Positions 1 to 8,432 are shown, counted from the first letter of the stretch. The stretch is 64,000 bases of DNA from Streptomyces pseudovenezuelae (GCF_029892565.1 NZ_JARXVH010000017.1:143867-207866); one strand, 5' to 3'. Numbers and translations are program-made. Notes: generated by a model from the sequence alone, not told the origin.

Positions 1-1
1 C

Positions 2-616
2 GCCGAGGTCGTGGACGTCAACTACCAGTGCAAGACGCCGATCGGTGACAAGAGTGCCGTCTCGCCCATCGACATCAAGGGCGTCAAGAGCGGCAGCGGC
101 TACAAGATCACCATGTCCTGGCAGAAGGGCGTCTCCTCCAGCCCGGTCGAGCTGGGCAAGGGTGCGATGAACCCGAGCGCCACCATCAAACTGGGCGGCG
201 CCGACAGCGGGACGATGAACGTCACCGGCCCCGCCAACCAGGCCGCCATCCCGGCCAACACCCCCATAAAGATCAACGACTTGACGGGCACGTACACCCC
301 GAAGGCCACCGGCAAGGTCACCTTCACCCCGGGCGTCCTCACCATCAAGGCGCTCGGCACCACCACCACGTGCACCCCGTCCAACACCCCGGGCACCGCG
401 CTGACCCTCGACGTGACCGCCGCGGGCGGCTCCTCCGGCGGCTCGTCCACCGGCGGCACCTCCCAGAGCGGCACCGACTCGGGCGGCTCCTCGCTCCCGC
501 AGACCGGCCCGGACGACTCCGCGATCGCCCTCGGCACCCTCGGCGGCACGGTGCTGCTCGCGGGCGCGGCGGGCGCGCTGTGGCTGACCAGGCGGGGCCA
601 GGCGGTACGCCGCTGA
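2..616 (+). CDS. Wall-anchored secreted protein with LPQTG signal (5' end outside window)
   Basis: The frame is open to the window edge, so the real start and signal peptide lie upstream. What remains is one module of about 120 residues with paired cysteines (NYQCKTP at its start, TTTTCTP at its end). It closely resembles the second module of the protein at 2583-3890 and includes the shared phrase GVLTIKALGTTTTCTP. A Gly/Ser-rich linker follows, then LPQTG, a hydrophobic helix and an Arg-rich tail, which is the layout of a sortase sorting signal. It probably sits on the cell wall outside the membrane. Streptomyces class E sortases are known for LAXTG, so LPQTG is a variant. The module's function is unknown to me. 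The next gene begins 33 bases on in the same direction. Confidence 0.8.
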   Translation, partial: AEVVDVNYQCKTPIGDKSAVSPIDIKGVKSGSGYKITMSWQKGVSSSPVELGKGAMNPSATIKLGGADSGTMNVTGPANQAAIPANTPIKINDLTGTYTPKATGKVTFTPGVLTIKALGTTTTCTPSNTPGTALTLDVTAAGGSSGGSSTGGTSQSGTDSGGSSLPQTGPDDSAIALGTLGGTVLLAGAAGALWLTRRGQAVRR

Positions 617-649
617 CGACACCGTCCGTACGACCGCTGGAGCCGCCGG

Positions 650-1468
650 ATGCGTGTCCTGTTCCTGTCCGCTTTGCTGCTGCTGGCCGCCGCCCCGACG
701 GCGACCGCCGCCGAGGGCTGGTCCCTCACGCCCGCGGGCGGTTCCCGCCCGGCCTTCTACGCCGAGGGCGAGCCCGGCACGCCCCTGCGGGACACGGTCT
801 CCGTGACCAACCGCGGCGAGCGGGCCATCACCGTACGGCTGACCGCCACCGGCGTCCGGATCGCCTTCGCCCAGACCCGGGTACGGGTGCCCGCCCGCAC
901 CCGTGCCGACATCCCCTTCACGGTGACCGCCACCGGCGACCGCACCGGCGAGATCGCCGCCCGCGACCAGGACGGCCGACGCGCCACGGTCCCGCTCCGC
1001 CTGCGCGCGGGCACCCCGGCGCTGTCCGCGCTGACCGTCGAACACGTCACCGTGCACGCCGACCACATCGCGTACGAGCTGGTCAACCGCGGTACGACCG
1101 TGCTCGTGCCGCGCCTGGCCGTGCACGCGGACGGCATCCTCGGCCAGGTCCTGGACCGCGCCCCGCGCACCCTGCCCGTCCACCTCGACCCCGGCCAACG
1201 CCTCGACCTCACCGAGCCCTGGCCCCACCACCCCGCCCTGGACGCGGTCGACGTCCGGCTCACGGCGACGGCGGCGGGCGGAGCCCACGACAGCGCACAC
1301 ACCTCGGCACGGTTCGTGCCCTGGGGCGCGGTGGCGGGCGTCGCGGGCACGGTCGCCGCCGGGGGCGCGCTGATGGTCGTACGACGTCGAGGGCGGCGGG
1401 CGCGCGCGGACGACGGCGTGGCTCAACCCTCGCGTACGGAAGTCGAGTTGACGGGAGCGGTGACGTGA
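650..1468 (+). CDS. Exported membrane-anchored protein, DUF916/WxLIP-like layout
   Basis: A 272-residue protein with a signal peptide of about 20 residues (ending TATAAEG). An N-terminal beta-rich segment reads like the DUF916 group: FYAEGEPGTPLRDTVSVTN, meaning a 'modified C-terminus of a beta strand then V-x-N' pattern typical of Ig-like surface domains. A second beta-rich segment covers about residues 120-210. One transmembrane helix lies at about 225-245, followed by an Arg-rich cytoplasmic tail, so most of the protein would be outside the cell. The stop overlaps the next start by 4 bases (GTGA at 1465), implying translational coupling with the downstream surface protein. The DUF916 likeness is by eye and needs a profile search. 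The function is otherwise unknown. Confidence 0.7.
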   Translation: MRVLFLSALLLLAAAPTATAAEGWSLTPAGGSRPAFYAEGEPGTPLRDTVSVTNRGERAITVRLTATGVRIAFAQTRVRVPARTRADIPFTVTATGDRTGEIAARDQDGRRATVPLRLRAGTPALSALTVEHVTVHADHIAYELVNRGTTVLVPRLAVHADGILGQVLDRAPRTLPVHLDPGQRLDLTEPWPHHPALDAVDVRLTATAAGGAHDSAHTSARFVPWGAVAGVAGTVAAGGALMVVRRRGRRARADDGVAQPSRTEVELTGAVT

Positions 1469-2586
1469 GCGGCAAGGTTCGGATACCTGCGCCGAAGGTT
1501 CGGATACCCGCGCTGGTGGCGGTGCTCGCGCTGCTCCTGCTGCCCTTGGCGGGCACGGCCGCGGCGGCGGACGGGCCGGTCGTGAAGCTGTCCAAGTCCC
1601 AGGCCGGGACCGGCGGTTCGATCACCGTCAGCGGCAGCGGATGGCGGGCGCACGCGCTGCTGATGGTGCTGATCTGCGGACAGGCCACGCCCGCCCGGGG
1701 TGTAGTCGGCGGCACCAACTCCTGCGCCAACAGCGACGGTCGGGCCGTCACCACCGACGCCAAGGGCTCCTTCGGCAAGAAACTTCCGGTCGCCGAACCG
1801 CCCGTGCCGTGCCCGTGCGTGGTGCACGTCGCGACCGTGACCGGCGCGAAGGCGCAGGCGGACGCGGTCCTCCAAGTGGCGGGCCACGCGGTCGAACCGC
1901 TGCCCGCCGAGACGTCCGGCGGCCGGCTCACGGTCCTCACCGACACCCGCCTCGACGGCTCAAGCGGGCTGCTCACCTGGTTCGGCGCCCCGCCCTCGCG
2001 CACCCTCGACTTCACCGTCGGCAACGTCGGCACCTCCGCCGTCAAGAACCCCGTCTTCCAAGTCGGCACCTCCCACGGCGTGTTCGCCCCGCAGTGGGAG
2101 GAACAGGAGTGGCGCGGCACGATCGGGCCCGGCGGGAAGGCGCGGATCAAACTCCCCGTCGACCTGGCCGCGGGCGCGCACGGCGACTACAGCGTCTACC
2201 TCAAGTACAGCGGGAAGGTGCTCGCCGAACAGCCCTGGGGCGTGGGCCGGCCGTGGGGCGTGACCCTGTTCTGGATCCTGGTCTGCCTGGTGGTGCCGGC
2301 CGCGCTGTTCCGTATCGGGATGGCCGTGGTCGACCGGGTCCGCCCGCGCCGCGCCGGCGGCCTGCGCCACCGCGGCCTGCACCTGCCCGAACTCCCGCGC
2401 CGCCGCCCGAGGTTCACCACCCGGGCGCCCGCCGAGGAGCCCCCCAGCGCTACGACCCTGCCGTGGTTCACCCCGGACTCCGATCCGGGCACGGCCGGTC
2501 GGCTCTCCGCACCGCACGACGACAGTCCGACGAGTCCTACGACTCCCACGAGTCCGACGACTCCCACCAGGAAGGGATCCACGTGA
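1465..2586 (+). CDS. Secreted protein with neocarzinostatin-like domain and C-terminal membrane anchor
   Basis: GTG start inside the GTGA overlap with the upstream gene; 373 residues. A signal peptide covers about residues 1-32 (hydrophobic core LVAVLALLLLPLAGTAAAA). The first mature domain (about 35-135) contains SITVSGSGW, VTTDAKGSF and two cysteine pairs. This is the pattern of the neocarzinostatin/macromomycin beta-sandwich family, known as chromophore-binding apoproteins in Streptomyces. A second beta-rich domain (about 150-255) resembles an alpha-galactosidase-associated or CARDB-like fold. A transmembrane helix lies at about 270-290, followed by a basic Pro/Thr-rich tail with repeated TSPTTPT. 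Membrane anchoring argues against a free antibiotic carrier. The stop overlaps the next start (GTGA at 2583). Confidence 0.7.
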   Translation: MSGKVRIPAPKVRIPALVAVLALLLLPLAGTAAAADGPVVKLSKSQAGTGGSITVSGSGWRAHALLMVLICGQATPARGVVGGTNSCANSDGRAVTTDAKGSFGKKLPVAEPPVPCPCVVHVATVTGAKAQADAVLQVAGHAVEPLPAETSGGRLTVLTDTRLDGSSGLLTWFGAPPSRTLDFTVGNVGTSAVKNPVFQVGTSHGVFAPQWEEQEWRGTIGPGGKARIKLPVDLAAGAHGDYSVYLKYSGKVLAEQPWGVGRPWGVTLFWILVCLVVPAALFRIGMAVVDRVRPRRAGGLRHRGLHLPELPRRRPRFTTRAPAEEPPSATTLPWFTPDSDPGTAGRLSAPHDDSPTSPTTPTSPTTPTRKGST

Positions 2587-3890
2587 GAAAGCCGAGGAGA
2601 GTCACACCGGCCCGGAGAGCGGGGGCGGCGGGCGCCGCCCTGGCCCTGTGTTCGGCCGGCGTCCTACTGGGCATGGCCGCCGCGCCCGCGCAGGCCGCCG
2701 AGGTGTCGTACGCCACTCACTGCGTACCGCCCGCCGGCATCGACCCCGTCGACGGCACCACGAAGGTCGAGATCACCGCGCCGGCCACCGCGAAGGTCGG
2801 CGACACCGTCGACATCGTCTGGAAGTTCACGCAGGCCGCGTCCAAGAACCCCGACATCATCGACCTGCCCGCCAACTCGGTGCAGCCCTCCGGCACGCTC
2901 AAGGCGACCGGCGCGCAGACCGCGGCCGTCGCGATGCAGGGGCCGCGCGAGAACCCGGCCATCCCCAAGGGCGCCGCCATGGTGCTGTCCGACATGAAGG
3001 GCTCGCTGAAGCTGACGACGGCCGGGTCGGTGACCCTGACCCCGGACGCCTACACGGTCAACGCCCTGGGCACGAACACCCAGTGTGCGCCGACCCAGAC
3101 GGTGCAGCCGGCGGCGACGATCACGGTGACGGCGGGCGGCGGCACGGGTACCCCGACGCCGACGGACACCCCGACCGCGACACCCACCGACACACCGACC
3201 GCTTCGGACACGCCCACGCCCACCACCACCCCCAGCGAGAGCGACGGCACCGGCGGGCAGACCGACTTCACCGGCAAGGAGGTCGACATCCCCTACACCT
3301 GCCAGTCGCCTCTAGGCGAGAAGAAGGCGACCTCGCCGATCCAGATCGACGCCAAGAAGGACGGCGGGGACTTCGATCTCACGGTCCAGTTCAAGAAGTC
3401 GGTGATGGACAGCCCGGCCGACATCCCGGCGGGCTCGGTCAAGCCGTCGATGGACGTGGTCGTGGGCGGCGCCGACTCGGGCTCCGTGCACGTGGAGGGC
3501 CCCCTGAACGCCGACGCCATCAAGACCGGCGACCCCATCGCGATCCCCGACCTCACCGGCACCTACAAGCCCGGCGCGAGCGGCTCCTCCACCCTCTCCC
3601 CGGGCGTCCTCACCATCGAGGCCCTCGGCACGACCACGACCTGCACACCGGACAAGACCGAGGTCTCCCTGACCCTGGACACGACGGAACAGGCGAGCGG
3701 AACGTCCGGCGGTTCGTCGACTTCGGGCGGCGGCACGTCATCCGGTACGTCGTCGACGAGCGGCGGGTTGGCGGCGACGGGTGCGGATGACCACGGGGCG
3801 CTGAAGGCGCTGGGGTTGGTGGCAGGGACGGCGGTGCTGCTCGGAGGAGCGGTGTTCACGTTCATGCCGGGCAGGAGGCGGACCAGGTAA
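2583..3890 (+). CDS. Secreted two-module surface protein with LAATG sorting signal
   Basis: GTG start in the 4-base overlap with the preceding gene; 435 residues. A signal peptide ends near AQA-AEV (about residue 39). Module 1 (about 40-180) and module 2 (about 235-365) share a plan: a first Cys after V-x-Y, a middle PAGSVKPS or PANSVQPS stretch, and an end like VNALGTNTQC or IEALGTTTTC. They are separated by a Thr/Pro linker (TPTPTDTPTATPTDTPT). After a Gly/Ser region comes LAATG (from residue 396), a hydrophobic helix and an RRRTR tail, matching the LAXTG signal used by Streptomyces class E sortases. Module 2 is the close relative of the partial protein at the window edge, so the operon arose partly by duplication. 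Confidence 0.8.
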   Translation: MRKPRRVTPARRAGAAGAALALCSAGVLLGMAAAPAQAAEVSYATHCVPPAGIDPVDGTTKVEITAPATAKVGDTVDIVWKFTQAASKNPDIIDLPANSVQPSGTLKATGAQTAAVAMQGPRENPAIPKGAAMVLSDMKGSLKLTTAGSVTLTPDAYTVNALGTNTQCAPTQTVQPAATITVTAGGGTGTPTPTDTPTATPTDTPTASDTPTPTTTPSESDGTGGQTDFTGKEVDIPYTCQSPLGEKKATSPIQIDAKKDGGDFDLTVQFKKSVMDSPADIPAGSVKPSMDVVVGGADSGSVHVEGPLNADAIKTGDPIAIPDLTGTYKPGASGSSTLSPGVLTIEALGTTTTCTPDKTEVSLTLDTTEQASGTSGGSSTSGGGTSSGTSSTSGGLAATGADDHGALKALGLVAGTAVLLGGAVFTFMPGRRRTR

Positions 3891-3896
3891 CGGAGA

Positions 3897-3932
3897 AGGG
3901 CCACCTCATCCGGGCAAGGATGCGGTGGCCCT
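3897..3932. terminator. Hairpin terminator between convergent genes
   Basis: Arms AGGGCCACC-T-CATCC and GGATG-C-GGTGGCCCT pair 14 of 15 positions around a 6-base loop. It lies 6 bases after the surface-protein stop and 26 bases from the end of the convergent transporter gene, so it can serve both strands. No U-tract is present, as is usual in Streptomyces. Confidence 0.8.
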
Positions 3933-3958
3933 CCGTGGAACCCTGACCGCGGCTTACG

Positions 3959-5455
3959 TCAGTGGACGTCGCCCATCAGCTCGCGGACCCTCTTGCGGTA
4001 CATGCACACCGCCGCACCCGCGATCACCGCGAGCACCGCCTCCAGCGCCACGATCCCCGTCTTGTTGAGGTCGACCCCCGCGATGGAGAGCAGACCCGTG
4101 GTCGCGTCACCGGCGGTGACCGCCAGGAACCAGACGCCCATCATCTGCGAGGCGTACTTCGCCGGTGCCATCTTCGTGGTGACCGAGAGGCCGACCGGGG
4201 AGAGCGTCAGTTCGCCGACGGTCTGCACGAAGTAGATGCCGACCAGCCACAGCGCGGCCGCCTTGTGACCGCCGTCGGCGATCCCCAGCGGGGCGAGGAA
4301 GAGGAAGAACGACGCCCCGACCAGCACCAGACCCATCGCGAACTTCGTCGCAGTGCTCGGCTCCTTGCCGCGCCGCGCGAGCGCCAGCCAGGCCCAGGCG
4401 AAGACCGGCGCGAGCGCCATGATCATGACCGGGTTGACCGACTGGTACCAGGAGACCGGGAACTCCCAGCCGAAGATCGTGTTGTCGGCGGAGGAGTCCG
4501 CGAACAGGGACACGGTCGAGCCGCCCTGGTCGTAGATCATCCAGAACACGGCCGCGGCCACGAAGAACCAGATGTACGCGGACATCTTCGACTGCTCGGC
4601 GCGGTCGAGGTCCTTGTCCCGCTTGATCCGGGCGATGACCAGCACCGGGATGATCAGACCGGCCACGGTGATCGGGACCAGCAGCCAGTTCAGCGTGTAG
4701 TGGCCGGAGAGGCCGACGACCGCGTAGAAGACGATCGCGACGGCCGCCCAGAGGCCCGCCTTGCGCAGCGTGGCCGCCTTCTCCTCGGCGGACATCGGCG
4801 TGGGGACGAGGTCCGAGCGCGAGCTCAGGTGCCGGGTGCCGAGCAGGAACTGGGCCAGACCCAGCGCCATACCGAGCGCGGCGAGCGCGAAGCCCAGGTG
4901 CCAGTTGACGTTCTCGCCGACGGTGCCGATGGCCAGCGGCGCGGCGAACGCGCCCACGTTGATGCCGATGTAGAAGACGGTGAAGCCACCGTCGCGGCGC
5001 GGGTCGTCCGGGCCGTCGTAGAGGTGGCCGACCATCGTGGAGATGTTGGCCTTCAGCAGACCCGAGCCGATCGCGACCAGGCCGAGACCACCGTAGAAGG
5101 TGCCGGCGCTCGGCAGGGCCAGGGTGAGGTGGCCGAGCATGATGATCACGCCGGCGACGGCGACGGTCTTGCGGGGGCCCAGGACCCGGTCCGCGAACCA
5201 GCCGCCCGGTAGGGCGAGCAGGTACACGAGGGACAGGTACACCGAGTAGATCGCGGTAGCGGTGGCCGCGCTCAGGTGCAGGCCACCCGGGGCGACCAGG
5301 TACAGCGGGAGGAGGGCCTTCATGCCGTAGTAGGAGAAGCGCTCCCACATCTCGGTCATGAAGAGAGTGGCCAGTCCGCGGGGGTGGCCGAAGAAGGTCT
5401 TCTCGGATCCGGGGGTGCCCGGAGTCACCGAGTCCTTCGTCAGGCTGGACGCCAT
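3959..5455 (-). CDS. Proton-dependent oligopeptide transporter (POT family)
   Basis: A 498-residue membrane protein of the PTR/POT branch of the major facilitator superfamily. It imports di- and tripeptides with protons across the cytoplasmic membrane. The family signature EMWERFSYYG (ExxER proton-coupling motif) lies at about residues 35-44, followed by the expected run of about 12-14 hydrophobic helices. GGWFADRVLG is the MFS loop 2-3 motif and FYIGINVGAF the second PTR signature. Length is normal for bacterial DtpT-like carriers. The ATG start is preceded in the mRNA by AGCAAGGATCG with a weak AAGG. It is divergent from the response regulator and convergent with the surface operon. Confidence 0.93.
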   Translation of the reverse strand: MASSLTKDSVTPGTPGSEKTFFGHPRGLATLFMTEMWERFSYYGMKALLPLYLVAPGGLHLSAATATAIYSVYLSLVYLLALPGGWFADRVLGPRKTVAVAGVIIMLGHLTLALPSAGTFYGGLGLVAIGSGLLKANISTMVGHLYDGPDDPRRDGGFTVFYIGINVGAFAAPLAIGTVGENVNWHLGFALAALGMALGLAQFLLGTRHLSSRSDLVPTPMSAEEKAATLRKAGLWAAVAIVFYAVVGLSGHYTLNWLLVPITVAGLIIPVLVIARIKRDKDLDRAEQSKMSAYIWFFVAAAVFWMIYDQGGSTVSLFADSSADNTIFGWEFPVSWYQSVNPVMIMALAPVFAWAWLALARRGKEPSTATKFAMGLVLVGASFFLFLAPLGIADGGHKAAALWLVGIYFVQTVGELTLSPVGLSVTTKMAPAKYASQMMGVWFLAVTAGDATTGLLSIAGVDLNKTGIVALEAVLAVIAGAAVCMYRKRVRELMGDVH

Positions 5456-5785
5456 GGTCGATCCTTGCTGCTGGGGTCACGCATGCGTTTCTCTCAGGGC
5501 CGGCGTGGGGCCGGCCCGGCACACAAAAGAGACCTTCAGCGTCAATCCCTCGCCAAAGGTCCCCACGGTGCTACAGGCGTCCGATCACCATACGGCAGGA
5601 TACTGCTGGATATGGAAGGACTTGAGACACGGATCACAGGTGTCGATGGAACCGGAAGCCTGTTTCCAAGGCTCATCCCACGATCGCATCCCACAGACAG
5701 AGGTTCGCACCAGAACGCCCCAAGGTAAGAATCATGGAGGCCGATCACACCCCAGCTCAGGTAAAGAGCGGTCTACCATCACCTC
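5456..5785. other. Divergent intergenic region, transporter / response regulator
   Basis: No gene seen in these 330 bases. Base composition is noticeably less GC-rich than the flanks, as expected for two divergent promoters. A GC-rich self-complementary patch (GGGCCGGCGTGGGGCCGGCCC, about 5499-5518) lies close to the transporter start and would fold in its leader RNA. Confidence 0.5.
5774..5779 (+). promoter_or_regulatory. Candidate -10 element, leaderless start of response regulator
   Basis: TACCAT fits the actinobacterial TANNNT -10 pattern and ends 6 bases before the ATG at 5786. No Shine-Dalgarno sequence precedes that ATG, so a leaderless transcript is plausible. No clear -35 element is visible. 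Confidence 0.4.
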
Positions 5786-6463
5786 ATGACCCGTGTACTG
5801 CTCGCCGAGGACGACGCGTCCATCTCGGAGCCGCTGGCCCGCGCCCTGCGCCGGGAAGGCTACGAGGTCGAGGTGCGTGAGGACGGCCCCACTGCGCTCG
5901 ACGCCGGGATCCAGGGCGGCGTCGACCTGGTCGTGCTCGACCTTGGGCTGCCCGGCATGGACGGCCTGGAGGTCGCCCGCCGCCTGCGCGCCGAGGGGCA
6001 CGCCGTGCCCATCCTCATCCTGACTGCGCGCGCCGACGAGGTGGACACCGTCGTCGGCCTCGACGCGGGCGCCGACGACTACGTCACCAAGCCCTTCCGG
6101 CTCGCCGAACTGCTCGCCCGTGTCCGGGCGCTGCTGCGGCGCGGTGCGGCGGAGCCGGCGCAGCCGCCTGCCACGCACGGCGTGCGCATCGACGTCGAGT
6201 CGCATCGGGCGTGGATGGGGGACGAGGAACTCCAGCTCACCGCCAAGGAGTTCGACCTCCTTCGGGTGCTCGTGCGCGACGCCGGGCGGGTGGTGACCCG
6301 GGACCAGTTGATGCGGGAGGTCTGGGACACGACCTGGTGGTCGTCGACCAAGACGCTCGACATGCACATCTCCTGGTTGCGGAAGAAGCTGGGCGACGAT
6401 GCGGCGAATCCTCGGTACATCGCCACGGTGCGTGGTGTGGGATTCCGGTTCGAGAAGAGTTGA
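5786..6463 (+). CDS. OmpR/PhoB-family response regulator
   Basis: 225 residues. The receiver domain (1-115) has the acidic pair in LLAEDD, phospho-acceptor Asp52 in VVLDLGLPGMD, the conserved Thr in LTA and the Lys in TKPF. The C-terminal winged-helix DNA-binding domain (about 130-223) has LTAKEFDLL, a recognition-helix region around WWSSTKTLDMHISWLRKKLG, and the final RGVGFRF typical of OmpR regulators. It is a cytoplasmic transcription factor activated by phosphorylation, presumably by the kinase encoded 138 bases downstream. The target genes cannot be told from the sequence. Confidence 0.95.
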   Translation: MTRVLLAEDDASISEPLARALRREGYEVEVREDGPTALDAGIQGGVDLVVLDLGLPGMDGLEVARRLRAEGHAVPILILTARADEVDTVVGLDAGADDYVTKPFRLAELLARVRALLRRGAAEPAQPPATHGVRIDVESHRAWMGDEELQLTAKEFDLLRVLVRDAGRVVTRDQLMREVWDTTWWSSTKTLDMHISWLRKKLGDDAANPRYIATVRGVGFRFEKS

Positions 6464-6478
6464 GTGCGCTCTCGCCGT

Positions 6479-6543
6479 AGGGGCTGGTGCAGCGCGGCGA
6501 GTGCGGGTTCGTCGTGGCTGGTCGCGCAGTTCCCCGCGCCCCT
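6479..6543. repeat. Dispersed Streptomyces intergenic repeat (GTCGCGCAGTTCCCCGCGCCCCT type)
   Basis: The stretch GGTCGCGCAGTTCCCCGCGC followed by CCCT, begun by AGGGGC and ended by GCCCCT, is a very common short repeat of Streptomyces intergenic DNA (recalled, not searched here). The AGGGGC/GCCCCT ends can pair into a long-looped hairpin. It sits between regulator and kinase and may weaken read-through between them. Confidence 0.6.
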
Positions 6544-6601
6544 AAGAACGAGGGCGTTCGCGTAACCGGCCCCGTGTGGCACAGCCCGTCGGAGGAAGTT
6601 C

Positions 6602-7879
6602 GTGCGCCGTCGCCTTATCCAGTCCACCCTGGCCGTCGTGCTGGTGGTGATCGCCGTGTTCGGGGTGTCTCTCGTCATCGTCGAGACCCGGACCATCAGC
6701 AACAGCGCGCAGGAGCGGGTCAGTTCCGAGGCGCAGCGGCTGGCCAGCATCGTGGACAGCCGGCTCATCGGGGCCGGGACCGTGAACGCCGAGGTGCTGC
6801 GGAGCCAGGTGACGCAGGAGCGGTACGCCGTGATCCGGATCCCCGGTGAGCAGGTCATCGAGGTCGGCACCCGGCCCGAGGGTGAGGTCATCCGCGGGCA
6901 TGCCAAGGGTGAGGAGGGCGAGACGGTCGTCGTCGAGGAGCCCCGCTCGACCGTCACCCGGGAGGTCGGCCGGACGCTGCTGATCATCGGCCTGGTCGCG
7001 CTGCTCGCGGTGATCGCCGCCGTACTGCTGGCGATCCGCCAGGCCAACCGGCTCGCCTCCCCGCTCACCGACCTCGCCGAGACCGCCGAACGTCTCGGCT
7101 CCGGCGACCCGCGTCCCCGCCACAAGCGCTACAGCGTGCCCGAGCTGGACCGGGTCGCCGACGTCCTCGACGCCTCCGCCGAGCGCATCGCCCGCATGCT
7201 CACCGCCGAGCGCAGGCTGGCCGCCGACGCCTCGCACCAGTTGCGTACGCCGCTGACGGCGCTGTCGATGCGGCTGGAGGAGATCACCCTCACCGACGAC
7301 CCGGACACGGTGAAGGAGGAGGCCAACGTCGCCCTCACCCAGGTCGAGCGGCTCACGGACGTGGTGGAGCGGCTGCTGACCAACTCCCGCGACCCGCGCA
7401 CCGGCAACGCCGTCTCCTTCGACCTCGACGAGGTCATCCAGCAGCAGCTCGCCGAGTGGCGCCCCGCCTACCGCAGCTCGGGCCGCGCGATCGTCAGCTC
7501 CGGCAAGCGGCATCTGCAGGCGGTGGGCACGCCGGGCGCGGTGGCGCAGGTGCTGGCGGCGCTGATCGAGAACTCGCTCATGCACGGCGGCGGCACGGTC
7601 GCGCTGCGCACCCGCGTGGTCGGCAACCAGGCCGTCGTCGAGGTGACGGACGAGGGGCCGGGGGTGCCCGCCGATCTGGGGGCGCGGATCTTCGAGCGGA
7701 CCATCAGCGGCCGCAACTCCACGGGCATCGGCCTCGCGGTCGCCCGCGACCTCGCGGAGGCCGACGGGGGCCGTCTGGAGATGCTCCAGACCAAGCCCCC
7801 GGTATTCGGCCTCTTCCTCTCCCGCAACCCGCTCAAGCGCTCGCTGGAGCCGGACGAGGACGAACCGACGGTTCGCTGA
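6602..7879 (+). CDS. Sensor histidine kinase (EnvZ-like, HAMP type)
   Basis: 425 residues, GTG start with GGAGGAA 5 bases upstream. Two transmembrane helices (about 7-28 and 122-144) enclose a small extracellular sensor region of about 95 residues. A HAMP segment (about 145-195) follows, then the dimerisation domain with His212 in SHQLRTPL. The ATPase domain contains ENSLMHGGG (N box), DEGPGVP (G1) and STGIGLAVAR (G2). Length and order are standard. It is expected to phosphorylate the regulator encoded upstream; the signal is unknown. Confidence 0.95.
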   Translation: MRRRLIQSTLAVVLVVIAVFGVSLVIVETRTISNSAQERVSSEAQRLASIVDSRLIGAGTVNAEVLRSQVTQERYAVIRIPGEQVIEVGTRPEGEVIRGHAKGEEGETVVVEEPRSTVTREVGRTLLIIGLVALLAVIAAVLLAIRQANRLASPLTDLAETAERLGSGDPRPRHKRYSVPELDRVADVLDASAERIARMLTAERRLAADASHQLRTPLTALSMRLEEITLTDDPDTVKEEANVALTQVERLTDVVERLLTNSRDPRTGNAVSFDLDEVIQQQLAEWRPAYRSSGRAIVSSGKRHLQAVGTPGAVAQVLAALIENSLMHGGGTVALRTRVVGNQAVVEVTDEGPGVPADLGARIFERTISGRNSTGIGLAVARDLAEADGGRLEMLQTKPPVFGLFLSRNPLKRSLEPDEDEPTVR

Positions 7880-7922
7880 CCGGGGCGGGCGCAGGGGCTG
7901 GGCTCTGGCCGGAGAGGGCGTC

Positions 7923-8432
7923 TCAGCTGGCGCGCTGCTGGACCGGTGGCCGTACCGTGGTCTCGGCCTCCTCCAGGAACGATTCCGCGCTCGCTACGGC
8001 CTCGCGGGCCGGCAGTGCGCGGAACACCCAGGAGCGGTAGGACCAGAAACGGAACAGGGTCGCGATGCCGATGCCGAGGAACTTGAAGATGTTGCTCTGC
8101 AGCGGGCTGTCCCAGCCGAAGCCGTACGTCGCCGCGTACAGCACGCCGTTCTCGATCACCAGGCCGACCGCGCTGAACAGCAGGAACAGCGTCAGTTCCT
8201 TCGTCCGCCCGCCCTTGTCGCGGTCGCGGTAGGTGAAATAGCGGAAGCCGATGTAGTTGAAGACGATCGCCACGACCGTCGCTATGACGCTCGCGCGGAC
8301 CACCTGGAGATCGGTGGAGTGCCGCATGAGGTTGAACACGCCGAGGTTGACGAGAAGCCCCGCGCCGCCCACCGCGCCGAACTTGGCGGCCTCGTGTACG
8401 AGCCTTCGCAGCCCGGAGGAACCACGTCCCAT
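7923..8432 (-). CDS. GtrA-family membrane protein
   Basis: 169 residues with four predicted transmembrane helices (about 15-35, 45-65, 85-105, 118-138) and GtrA features such as FGAVGGAGLLVNLGVF and FRFWSYRSWVF. GtrA proteins are thought to move lipid-linked sugars across the membrane for cell-surface glycosylation. The gene is divergent from purK, as GtrA is at the matching place in mycobacteria (Rv3277 next to purK, from memory). The charged C-terminal tail is cytoplasmic. Confidence 0.88.
   Translation of the reverse strand: MGRGSSGLRRLVHEAAKFGAVGGAGLLVNLGVFNLMRHSTDLQVVRASVIATVVAIVFNYIGFRYFTYRDRDKGGRTKELTLFLLFSAVGLVIENGVLYAATYGFGWDSPLQSNIFKFLGIGIATLFRFWSYRSWVFRALPAREAVASAESFLEEAETTVRPPVQQRAS

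Noticed and set aside
2..3890. A genuine WxL surface protein pair
   Set aside because: The last operon members lack the WxL signature; only a single W-x-F/K appears in beta strands, so only the layout, not the family, is similar.
3962..5212. Long plus-strand reading frame of 416 codons opposite the peptide transporter
   Set aside because: The sequence is rich in Arg, His and Asp with no domain, as expected of a shadow of a GC-rich gene; the transporter on the other strand has the ExxER signature.
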